A DNA stretch of 64,000 nt from Candidatus Eisenbacteria bacterium (GTDB taxonomy: Bacteria > Eisenbacteria > RBG-16-71-46 > JACRLI01): the NCBI GenBank assembly GCA_016235265.1, contig JACRLI010000004.1, positions 1-64,000 of the forward strand, in the 5' to 3' direction. The first letter of the stretch is position 1, and each line of letters begins with the position of its first letter. Made by a program: the position numbers and the translations under genes. The notes beneath the pieces were generated by a model. That model was not told where the DNA came from. It was given only the letters and a program-made list of their open reading frames with translations, and ran no database searches. Of this stretch, positions 7,343 to 14,840 are shown in pieces.

Positions 7343-8826
7343 ATGTGCTCACCCCGCTCGAGCTGTCCAACGGCGCGGCGTTCCCGCTGGCCGAAGCGCC
7401 CCCCATGGCGGTGGAGGTGTTCCGCGGCGAGGTGATCCGCGAATGTCGCGCCGATGCGCGCCTGGCGGCGCTATTTGGCCGCCGGCTGCCTTCCGGAGAC
7501 CTGCGCCTTCAAGCGCTGCTGGCGCACGACGCCGAGGGCCGCCTCACCCTGTGTGGCACCGACCTGCGGGCGGGGGTGCTGGAATACCCCGCGCTCACGC
7601 CGGAGGCGCACGAAGCCCACTGGTTCGAGCGCGAGCTGGCGGAACAATTCCGCGCCCACCCCCGGGGCCACCCGTGGCTCAAGCCGCTGCGCGCGCACCC
7701 CGTCGCCGACGGTCCCGAATACCCCTACTTCGCCGTGGAGGGCAGCGGCATCCACGAGGTGGCGGTGGGGCCGGTGCACGCGGGGGTGATCGAGCCGGGC
7801 CACTTCCGGTTCCAGTGCGACGGTGAGCGCGTGCTGCATCTCGAGATCCACCTCGGTTACCAGCATCGCGGCGTGGAAGATCTGCTCGCGGGTGCCCGCG
7901 ACATGCGCGCGGTGGCGCTGGCCGAGTCCATCGCCGGGGACAGCTCCGTGGCGCACGCCCTGGCACACTGCGAGGCGGTGGAGGCGCTGGCCGGCACCGA
8001 GCCGCCGCTGCGCGCCCAGGCGCTGCGCGCGGTGGCGCTGGAGCTGGAACGCGTGGCCAACCACGTGGGCGACCTGGGCGCGCTGTGCAATGACATCGGC
8101 TTCCTGCCCGGCGCGTCGTGGTTCGGCCGGATGCGCGGTGACGCGCTGGGCCTCAGCCTGGCGCTCACCGGCAACCGCTACGGGCGCGGGTTCGTGCGCC
8201 CGGGAGGGGTTTCGGCGGACCTGGACGCCGGCGCCGCCGCCTCGTTGGCCGCCGACGCGAAGCGCCTCGACGCCGAGGTCCGCGAGGTGGCCGAGGTGTT
8301 GTTCAGCTTCGGGCAGGCGCTGGCGCGCTTCGAGGGCACCGGCCCGGTGGACTACGAGACCGCCGAGAGCCTCGGCCTGGTGGGCCCCGCGGGACGCGCC
8401 AGCGGCTGCGACCGCGACGTGCGGCGCGACCATCCCTCGGGCTTCTACCGCTTCACCCACGTGCCCGTGGTGGTGCTGGAGAGCGGCGACGTGAACGCCC
8501 GCGCGCTGGTGCGCCGCCTGGAGGCGCAGCACTCGCTGGCGTTCATCCGCGAGACCCTCACCCACCTGCCCGCCGGACCGGTGCTGCGCGAGGTGCGACC
8601 GCTGCCGCCGGAGTCCGCCTCGGTGGCGCTGGTGGAGGCGTGGCGCGGCGAGGTGGTGCACCTGCTGTTCACCGGCGCCGACGGCAGCATCGAGCGCGCC
8701 AAGGTGGTGGACCCGTCCTTCCACAACTGGATGGGGCTGGCCATGGCGCTGCGCGGGGGCGACATCTCGGACTTCCCGCTGTGCAACAAGAGCTTCAACC
8801 TGTCCTACGCGGGACACGACCTGTAG
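7339..8826 (+). CDS. Ehr large subunit: fused NuoC-like and [NiFe]-less NuoD/HyfG-like protein
   Basis: The 495-residue protein joins a NuoC-like N-terminus (to ~150) to a NuoD/hydrogenase large-subunit domain (FRFQCDGERVLHLEIHLGYQ onwards), as in HyfG/HycE. A catalytic hydrogenase needs two CxxC pairs for nickel. Here the first site reads ESIAGDSSVAHALAH (197-211), with no cysteine. The second, near the C-terminus, reads PLCNKSF (480-486), keeping only Cys482 with Ser485 in place of the second Cys. A NiFe centre therefore cannot form. This is the hallmark of energy-converting hydrogenase-related (Ehr) complexes and of NuoD. ATG 7339 overlaps the hyfF stop. Confidence 0.85.
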   Translation: MNVLTPLELSNGAAFPLAEAPPMAVEVFRGEVIRECRADARLAALFGRRLPSGDLRLQALLAHDAEGRLTLCGTDLRAGVLEYPALTPEAHEAHWFERELAEQFRAHPRGHPWLKPLRAHPVADGPEYPYFAVEGSGIHEVAVGPVHAGVIEPGHFRFQCDGERVLHLEIHLGYQHRGVEDLLAGARDMRAVALAESIAGDSSVAHALAHCEAVEALAGTEPPLRAQALRAVALELERVANHVGDLGALCNDIGFLPGASWFGRMRGDALGLSLALTGNRYGRGFVRPGGVSADLDAGAAASLAADAKRLDAEVREVAEVLFSFGQALARFEGTGPVDYETAESLGLVGPAGRASGCDRDVRRDHPSGFYRFTHVPVVVLESGDVNARALVRRLEAQHSLAFIRETLTHLPAGPVLREVRPLPPESASVALVEAWRGEVVHLLFTGADGSIERAKVVDPSFHNWMGLAMALRGGDISDFPLCNKSFNLSYAGHDL

Positions 8827-8839
8827 GGGGCGCGCGACC

Positions 8840-9667
8840 ATGCACCGCATGTTGAAGGCCCGCCTGGCCCAGCCCTTCGCGACGGTAAACCTGCCGGTGC
8901 CGCCGGCCGGGTTCCCGGAGCGCTACCGCGGCCTGCCCGCGGTGCGCCCGGAGCTGTGCCCGGCCGGCTGCCGAGAGTGCGCCGACGTGTGCCCGTCGCA
9001 GGCCATCGAGGTGGCGCCGCTGCGGCTGGACCTGGGCCGCTGCGTGTTCTGCGGCGAGTGCGCCCGCGCCTGCCCCGCGGACGCGATTTCGTTCACGCGC
9101 GAATCGCGCCAGGCAGTGAGCACACGTGAGGCGCTGGTGCTGGAGGGAGCGGCGAGCCCGGGCACGGCGGGCGCGAACCCCCCTGGAGCCGGCGGCTCCC
9201 CGGGCGCGCCGCCAGGTCAGCTCCCGCGCGAATTGCAGCTCGCCCACGCCCTGGACGAGAAGACCCGCTCCCTCTTCGGCCGCTCGCTGCGCCTGCGCGC
9301 CGTGTGCGCCGGCGCCTGCAACGGCTGCGACGCCGAGCTGGTGGCGCTGGGCAACGTGGTGTTCGACCTGGGCCGCTACGGGGTGCAGTTCGTGGCCTCC
9401 CCCCGCCACGCCGACGGCCTGGTGGTCACCGGGCCCGTGACCCGCAACATGGATGCCGCGCTGCGGGAGACATGGGAGGCGGTGCCCGAGCCGAAACTGG
9501 TGATCGCCGTGGGCGCGTGCGCCATCAGCGGCGGCGTGTTCCGCGAGAGCCCGGAGCAGCGGGGCGGAGTGCACGGCATGCTGCCGGTGGACCTGTACGT
9601 GCCCGGGTGCCCGCCGCACCCGCTGACTATCCTGGACGGTATCCTCCGGCTGCTGGGCCGGCTGTAG
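8840..9667 (+). CDS. Ehr electron-transfer subunit: 2x[4Fe-4S] ferredoxin fused to NuoB/HyfI-like domain
   Basis: A 275-residue fusion of two subunits that are separate (HyfH, HyfI) in hydrogenase-4. Cys40/44/47/51 and Cys68/71/74/78 give two ferredoxin clusters. After a Gly/Pro/Ala linker (~105-130) the NuoB-like domain has CNGCDAE (Cys160, Cys163), GACAISGG (Cys227) and YVPGCPPHP (Cys257), enough for the proximal cluster. So the electron path is intact although the neighbouring large subunit has no nickel site. It lies 13 bp after the large-subunit gene. The electron donor and acceptor are unknown; ferredoxin and a quinone or cofactor are candidates. Confidence 0.86.
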   Translation: MHRMLKARLAQPFATVNLPVPPAGFPERYRGLPAVRPELCPAGCRECADVCPSQAIEVAPLRLDLGRCVFCGECARACPADAISFTRESRQAVSTREALVLEGAASPGTAGANPPGAGGSPGAPPGQLPRELQLAHALDEKTRSLFGRSLRLRAVCAGACNGCDAELVALGNVVFDLGRYGVQFVASPRHADGLVVTGPVTRNMDAALRETWEAVPEPKLVIAVGACAISGGVFRESPEQRGGVHGMLPVDLYVPGCPPHPLTILDGILRLLGRL

Positions 9668-9687
9668 ATTCCCGAACGCGAGGAGGG

Positions 9688-11025
9688 ATGACCGTGGACC
9701 TGATCCGATTCGTGCTCTTGCTGGCGTGGTGCGCCCTCGGGCCGCAAGTCGCGACCGCGGGGAAGGCCGACGCCGTGTCCGCAATCCCAGTCACCGCCAC
9801 CACCGGGGGCGCTGCCGCAGACGCAAGGGATGCCGGCGCCGCCTCCGCCGCGACGCCGATGCCGGCCGATTCCCTCTACCTGGCCGGGCGCGACTTGTTC
9901 ATGCAGAACCGCATGCAGGCCGCCTACCCGCTGCTGGCGGAAGCCGCGAAGCAGCGGCCCACCGACCCGGACCGCCAGGCGTGGCTGGCCGAGACGCTTC
10001 GCCGCCTGGGGCGCAGGCCCGAGGCGGTGGAGGTCGCGCGCGCGGCGACGGCCCTGGCCCCGTGCCACTCGTTCGCGCTGGCCGTGCTGGCCGACTCCTA
10101 CAATCCACAGTACGGAACCTGGGCGGACGCTTCGGCGGAGAGCGCCTGGGCCTGCGCGCGCAGGGCGGTAGGGTGCGACTCCACGGACGGCAGCGCATGG
10201 GTCTCGGCCTGGGTTCTGGCCCAGCAATTCGGCGACCGCGCGCTCGAGCGCCGGGGGTTGCGCGCCTTCGTCTCCAGCGGCTTCCTCACCCCGCCGCTGC
10301 TGGCCTACTCGCGCTGGGTCCTGCGCGACCTCCCGCCCAACGCGGTGCTGCTGGCCAACGGCGACATGGACACCTACCCGGTGCTGGCGCTCCAGGAGGC
10401 CGAGGGGCTGCGCCCCGACGTGGCGATCGTGAACCTGCCGCTGCTCAACACCCGCTGGTACATCCGCATGGTGCGCGACCGCTACGGGCTGCCACTGCCG
10501 TGCAGCGACGCCGGGGTGGACTCGCTGCAGCCCTTCCGGAGCGGGGGCGGCGAGGTGATGCTGATCGCCACGCAGGTGGCCCGCTCGTGGGTGGATGGAG
10601 TGAAGGCCGGCACGCTGCGCCGTCCGCTCACCGTGGCGCTCACCGTGCCCGAGCCGCCCGCCGACGCGGGCCGCTTCATGTTCTCCGGGCCGTACTGGCT
10701 GTGCATGCCGGACTCCGCCGGGGCCCGCGTGGACACCGCCCTGGCGCGCCGTTGCCTGCAGACCCTGGATCCCCGGGATTTCGCGGGCGATGCCGTCGGC
10801 CCCAACGACCGCAGCCCCATCCGCCGCCTGGGCACCCGCCGGCTGCCCTCCAACATCTCCGCTGCCGCCATTCGCTACATGGACGCCCTGCTGTACTACG
10901 ACCGCCGCGACGACGCCGCGGCGATGCTCCCGTGGCTGGAGCGCTTCGCGCCCCTGGATCCGGAGCCCGGGCGCTTCAGGCAGGTGGTGGACGACTACCG
11001 GAAGAAGATCTCAGCGAAGGATTGA
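9688..11025 (+). CDS. Secreted TPR protein with DUF2723-like C-terminal segment
   Basis: The ATG at 9688 follows AGGAGGG closely and gives 445 residues. Residues 1-24 look like a signal peptide. Residues ~60-200 contain TPR-like repeats. Residues ~215-266 (LPPNAVLLANGDMDTYPVLA ... NTRWYIRMVRDRYGLP) match the soluble C-terminal part of DUF2723 membrane proteins, which look like glycosyltransferase relatives, but no membrane domain is present. It is the last gene of the Ehr operon, 20 bp downstream. Its 3' end overlaps the convergent gene by 15 bp. The function is unknown; a periplasmic binding or scaffold role is a guess. Confidence 0.7.
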   Translation: MTVDLIRFVLLLAWCALGPQVATAGKADAVSAIPVTATTGGAAADARDAGAASAATPMPADSLYLAGRDLFMQNRMQAAYPLLAEAAKQRPTDPDRQAWLAETLRRLGRRPEAVEVARAATALAPCHSFALAVLADSYNPQYGTWADASAESAWACARRAVGCDSTDGSAWVSAWVLAQQFGDRALERRGLRAFVSSGFLTPPLLAYSRWVLRDLPPNAVLLANGDMDTYPVLALQEAEGLRPDVAIVNLPLLNTRWYIRMVRDRYGLPLPCSDAGVDSLQPFRSGGGEVMLIATQVARSWVDGVKAGTLRRPLTVALTVPEPPADAGRFMFSGPYWLCMPDSAGARVDTALARRCLQTLDPRDFAGDAVGPNDRSPIRRLGTRRLPSNISAAAIRYMDALLYYDRRDDAAAMLPWLERFAPLDPEPGRFRQVVDDYRKKISAKD

Positions 11026-13782
11026 GCGCGGGGCGGGGATGCGCGGGGGGGCAACGGACCGGGTGACGCCGCGCGCCTGCGAGCCTGGCCGGGTGAATCC
11101 ACGCAAGTTGCCCCCGGGTTCGCTCACGACCTGCGGCCCGTACGAGCCCTGCGTGGGGCCGAAGCGCTGGACGCGGTGGTTGTGGAGATCCGTCGCGAAG
11201 ACGTATCCGGACGCCGAAATGGCGAGGTAGGGCACCCAGGAGAACCGCCCTGACTCTTGGCCGCGGCCGCCCCAGCGGGAAATCAACCCGCCGCCCCTGG
11301 TGTACTTGCTGATGGTGAAACTCGAAGTCGAGTAGTACCCCTTGCGGTCGGGGCCGTCTCCCACGTAGACGTTGCCCAGGGCGTCAAGCGCCACGGTTTG
11401 CGGTCCGCGCAGCTGTCCGGCGCCGATCAGTCCTGCGGTGCCTCCATTCTGCGCATAGATGTTCACTTGTTCCCGGTACGGTTCCGCAATGAACGCGACG
11501 CCATCCGGAGCCACCGCCATCCCGGCCGGACAGCACAATTGATTGTTGTCGGGCGACTGGCAGACCACGCCGGATCCGATCCACCATCCGCACATCGTGG
11601 TTGCCCCGTAGGTCCGAACGAAGGCCCCGGAGCCCGTGAACACCTGGACACCTGTGCTCGCGAGGAAATAGAGTCGGTCGAGGGGTCCCAGGGTCATGCC
11701 CTCGCCAGGTCCGTGATTCAACGTCCACGCAGACCCGAAGGTGAAATCTGAGCCAAATACCTGGACCCGGCCGTTGACGCTGCCGTTGTCCTCCACGTAG
11801 ATCTTGTCCTTGCTGTCGACAGTCAGCCCAAAGGGCCGCGTGAACTGCCCGGCCCCCTCGCCCGGAGAACCGAAGCTCCCCACGAACTGCCCGTCCGCGG
11901 TGAATTTCTGAACCCGTGCCAGCACGGAATCGAGCACGAACACGCTGCCCTCCGAGTCCACCGCGACCGCAACAGGGGCCTGGAACTGTCCGTCGCCATT
12001 CCCCTGGCTTCCGAAGGAGAGGTACCCAGGCGCGAGCGTAGGGGCGGCGACCCTTCCGTAGCCAAGCAACTCGGTGACCGCGCTGCAGCCGGTTGCGGAA
12101 AGGCTCACGGTGGTCCAGAACTGTCCCGTGTCTGGAGGTGAGAACGAGATGATGAGCTTGCGGCTAGCGCCGCCACCGATGTTCAACACGCTGTCCGGGG
12201 ACATGGAGAAGCCCCTGGTGTATGTGCCGAGCATGGGGCGAACGGTTAGGACCTGATCCCCGGTGTTGGTGATGGCGAGTTCCTGCTCGCTGGACGATCC
12301 GATGAGCAGCGTGTCGAATCGCATGTACGTGGTGCTGACGGCGCACCCGGGGGGACGCGGAGGAATCTCCCCATTGCCGCTCATCAGCACGCTCCCGCAC
12401 GCGCCGCTTCCCATCGATAGGGCGCACGTCCGGCTGCCTCCCGCCTGCGGCGCGAACCGCACCGTGAACTTGGCAGAGTCCCCCGGCGAGAGGTTGTACG
12501 TCGCGCCGCCGATCACCGAGAACTCCGGGCAAGCCGCGCTCACCGAGCCGGTGACCGGTTGTGTGCCACCCGCCTTGAGCGTCACGATGCGGTCGGTGCT
12601 GAACCCCACCTTGACCGTCCCGAAGTCCACGATGGAGGGCGTCACCCGGCACGCCGGCGCGGATGTGCCCGTGCCCAGGCATCGTACCGTTCCGCAGTCG
12701 ATCCCGCCCGCGGAGATGCGGCACGTGTCGGTCCAGCCCACCGCCTGCGGCGTGTAGCACACGGTGAACTTCTTCCACTCGCCCGTGATCAGGCTGTACG
12801 TGGAGTCGCCCAGCACGCGGTACAGCGCGCAGGAGCCGCGCACCGATCCGGTCAGCGTGCCACCGCCGATGTTGGTGACCACGAAGTCGCTGCAGCGGGC
12901 CTGTCCCACGCCCACGCTGCCGAAGTCCAGCGCCACCGGCGCCACCTGGCACACCGGGTGAATCGCCGCCACGCCGGTGCCGGTGGCCACCACGCTGCCG
13001 CAGCCGCCGTCGGTGAGGTCGATCACGCAGGTCTGCAGGCCCGTCGTGGCCCGCGCCGGCCGGGCCTTTCGCGGCGAGCCGCGCAGGAAGTCCCAGAATC
13101 GGCCGAGGGCCGCCGTGGCCGTTCCGCCCGCGGGCCCGCCCACGCCCGCCGGCCTGAACTTCACCGTCACGCGCGCCGATTCCTGCGCCGCCAGCGCGTA
13201 GCTCCCTCCGCTCACCACCGTGAATCCCGCGCAGGAGGCCGTCGCCGTTCCCCGCAGCACGCCCCCGCCGATGTTGCGCACCGTGAAGCCCAGCACCGAC
13301 GAGTCGCCCAGCACGACGTTGCCGAAGTCCAACCGCTGGGGGCTCACCGCGCACGCCGGCTGCGCCACTGGCATCGCGGTCCCGCGCCCCGAAAGCGACA
13401 CCGAGCACCCGGACGACCCCGTCCCCAGGTTCACCGCCAGCGAGCACGCGCGCACCAGCGTGTCGGCGGGAGTGAACCGCACCGTGAACCGCCTGCTCTG
13501 CGCCTGCGCGAGGCTGAACGAGTCTTCCCCCACCAGGGTGAACGGCCCGCACGCCGGGGCCACCGAGCCTGCGAGCGTCCCCCCGCCCGTGTTGGCGACG
13601 GTGAACTCCAATTCCGCCGAGTGCCCCAGCGAGACGAGCGGGAAGTCCAGCGAGGCGGGCGTGACCAGGCACATCGGCGGGTTCGGCGTCACGGTGCTGC
13701 TCTTGCCGCAGGCCAGCGAGAGCAGAAGGAAGCCGCAGAGGGCGGTGGAAACGGCGCGCAGGAAGCGTCGGCGAGCGCTCAT
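11011..13782 (-). CDS. Surface lipoprotein with five ASH-type repeats and a NHL beta-propeller
   Basis: This 923-residue protein starts at the ATG complementary to 13780-13782 (MSARRRFLRAV). An in-frame upstream GTG/ATG extension has no signal-peptide character. The signal peptide ends in a lipobox (LLSLAC|GKSS). Five repeats of about 90-110 residues follow, each starting with Cys-x-V/S-x-P and LDFG-like strands with an NIGGGTL motif, typical of ASH/'choice-of-anchor D' Ig folds, with paired cysteines. The C-terminal third has NHL repeats (GDGQFQAPVAVAVDSEGSVF). Repeat two carries an odd Arg/Lys-rich insertion (SPRKARPARATTG). It is probably an exposed adhesion or scaffold lipoprotein. It is convergent with, and slightly overlaps, the preceding gene. 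Confidence 0.8.
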   Translation of the reverse strand: MSARRRFLRAVSTALCGFLLLSLACGKSSTVTPNPPMCLVTPASLDFPLVSLGHSAELEFTVANTGGGTLAGSVAPACGPFTLVGEDSFSLAQAQSRRFTVRFTPADTLVRACSLAVNLGTGSSGCSVSLSGRGTAMPVAQPACAVSPQRLDFGNVVLGDSSVLGFTVRNIGGGVLRGTATASCAGFTVVSGGSYALAAQESARVTVKFRPAGVGGPAGGTATAALGRFWDFLRGSPRKARPARATTGLQTCVIDLTDGGCGSVVATGTGVAAIHPVCQVAPVALDFGSVGVGQARCSDFVVTNIGGGTLTGSVRGSCALYRVLGDSTYSLITGEWKKFTVCYTPQAVGWTDTCRISAGGIDCGTVRCLGTGTSAPACRVTPSIVDFGTVKVGFSTDRIVTLKAGGTQPVTGSVSAACPEFSVIGGATYNLSPGDSAKFTVRFAPQAGGSRTCALSMGSGACGSVLMSGNGEIPPRPPGCAVSTTYMRFDTLLIGSSSEQELAITNTGDQVLTVRPMLGTYTRGFSMSPDSVLNIGGGASRKLIISFSPPDTGQFWTTVSLSATGCSAVTELLGYGRVAAPTLAPGYLSFGSQGNGDGQFQAPVAVAVDSEGSVFVLDSVLARVQKFTADGQFVGSFGSPGEGAGQFTRPFGLTVDSKDKIYVEDNGSVNGRVQVFGSDFTFGSAWTLNHGPGEGMTLGPLDRLYFLASTGVQVFTGSGAFVRTYGATTMCGWWIGSGVVCQSPDNNQLCCPAGMAVAPDGVAFIAEPYREQVNIYAQNGGTAGLIGAGQLRGPQTVALDALGNVYVGDGPDRKGYYSTSSFTISKYTRGGGLISRWGGRGQESGRFSWVPYLAISASGYVFATDLHNHRVQRFGPTQGSYGPQVVSEPGGNLRGFTRPGSQARGVTRSVAPPRIPAPRSILR

Positions 13783-13833
13783 GCCGCGATTGTCGCACCG
13801 CTCGGCCCGCGTGGGTAGATGCGTCCGCAATCG

Positions 13834-13842
13834 TGTTACACT
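13834..13842 (+). promoter_or_regulatory. Extended -10 promoter of the EamA transporter gene
   Basis: TGT followed by TACACT (13837-13842) is an extended -10. The start expected near 13849 lies beyond the ATG at 13819, so that ATG should not be in the mRNA. This favours the CTG at 13870, which has GGGAGG five bases upstream. Confidence 0.5.
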
Positions 13843-13869
13843 CCCCCCTTAACAACACGGGAGGCCGCA

Positions 13870-14766
13870 CTGCACTACGCCGGAGAAATCGCCGCCCTGG
13901 GCACCGCCATCTGCTGGGCCTGCGGCTCCAACTTCTTCGCCGCCGCCGGGAAGCGCCTGGGCTCGTGGCACCTGAACCGCCTTCGGATCACGGCGGCGGC
14001 GGTACTGCTCACGCTCTCGCTCACCGTGGTCAGGGGCTCGCCCCTGCCGCTGTGGGCCACTCCCTCCCAGGTCGGCTGGCTCGCACTCAGCGGGCTGGTG
14101 GGCTTCGTGTTCGGCGACAGCTTCTACTTCCGCTCGCTGGTGATCCTGGGCCCGGGCAAGGCGGCGCTCATCTCCTCGCTCGCGCCGGTGTTCACCGCCC
14201 TGATCGCGTGGCCGGTGCTGGGCGAAACGCTGGGGCCGCTTGCATTGGTGGGCATGGCGCTCACGCTGGGCGGCGTGGCGTGGGTGGTGCAAGGGAGGAT
14301 GCACGAGGAGAGGCGCCACGCCGAGGGCTCGGTGTTCGTGGGCGTGGTCGCCGGGGTGCTCTCGGGACTGGGCCAGGCGGTGGGCTACGTGATCTCGAAG
14401 CTGGCGCTGCGCGAGGGGCTGGACCCGCTCTCGGCCACCGTGATCCGCGTGCTGGCGGCCACCGTGGCGGTGTGGATCCTGGCGCTGTTCGGCCGCGACG
14501 TGGTGCAGTCCGTGCGCGGCCTGCGCGACCGCACCGCCGCACTCACCATGGCCGCCGGCGCGTTCTTCGGCCCCTTCCTGGGTGTGACGCTCTCGCTGGT
14601 GGCGCTGAAGCACACCTCCGCGGGCGTGGCAGCCTCCATCACCGCGTTCTACCCGGTGCTCACCATCCTGATTTCGTCGAAGTTCCACCACGAGAAGATC
14701 ACCGGGCGGATCGTGCTGGGCTCGCTGGTGTCGGTGGCGGGCGTGGTGGTCCTCTTCCTGAAATAG
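13870..14766 (+). CDS. EamA/DMT-family transporter
   Basis: A 298-residue inner-membrane protein with ten predicted helices in two EamA repeats (one ending near LGGVAWVV, the second ending SVAGVVVLFLK). Motifs such as ISSLAPVFTALIAWPVLGE and AASITAFYPVLTILIS are typical of drug/metabolite exporters. The start is set at CTG 13870 because GGGAGG lies five bases upstream, the -10 element lies upstream, and the protein then begins at the first helix. ATG 13819 would add a 17-residue non-hydrophobic leader. The substrate is unknown. Genes on both sides run the other way, so it is monocistronic. Confidence 0.85.
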   Translation: MHYAGEIAALGTAICWACGSNFFAAAGKRLGSWHLNRLRITAAAVLLTLSLTVVRGSPLPLWATPSQVGWLALSGLVGFVFGDSFYFRSLVILGPGKAALISSLAPVFTALIAWPVLGETLGPLALVGMALTLGGVAWVVQGRMHEERRHAEGSVFVGVVAGVLSGLGQAVGYVISKLALREGLDPLSATVIRVLAATVAVWILALFGRDVVQSVRGLRDRTAALTMAAGAFFGPFLGVTLSLVALKHTSAGVAASITAFYPVLTILISSKFHHEKITGRIVLGSLVSVAGVVVLFLK

Positions 14767-14770
14767 CAGC

Positions 14771-14788
14771 GCCCCGTCGAAGCGGGGC
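14771..14788. terminator. Hairpin between convergent genes
   Basis: GCCCCG and CGGGGC pair around a six-base loop, five bases after the EamA stop and facing the end of the vWA gene. A second weak hairpin follows near 14812-14830. There is no strong T run, so the terminator role is tentative. Confidence 0.35.
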
Positions 14789-14840
14789 CCATGAGCCGGT
14801 GGATTGAATCGTCCGCGGCGAAGACCGCGTGGGCGCACCC

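Noticed and set aside
7339..8826. Assignment of the large subunit as an active [NiFe] hydrogenase.
   Set aside because: Three of the four cysteine ligands needed for nickel are absent, so hydrogen chemistry is not expected.
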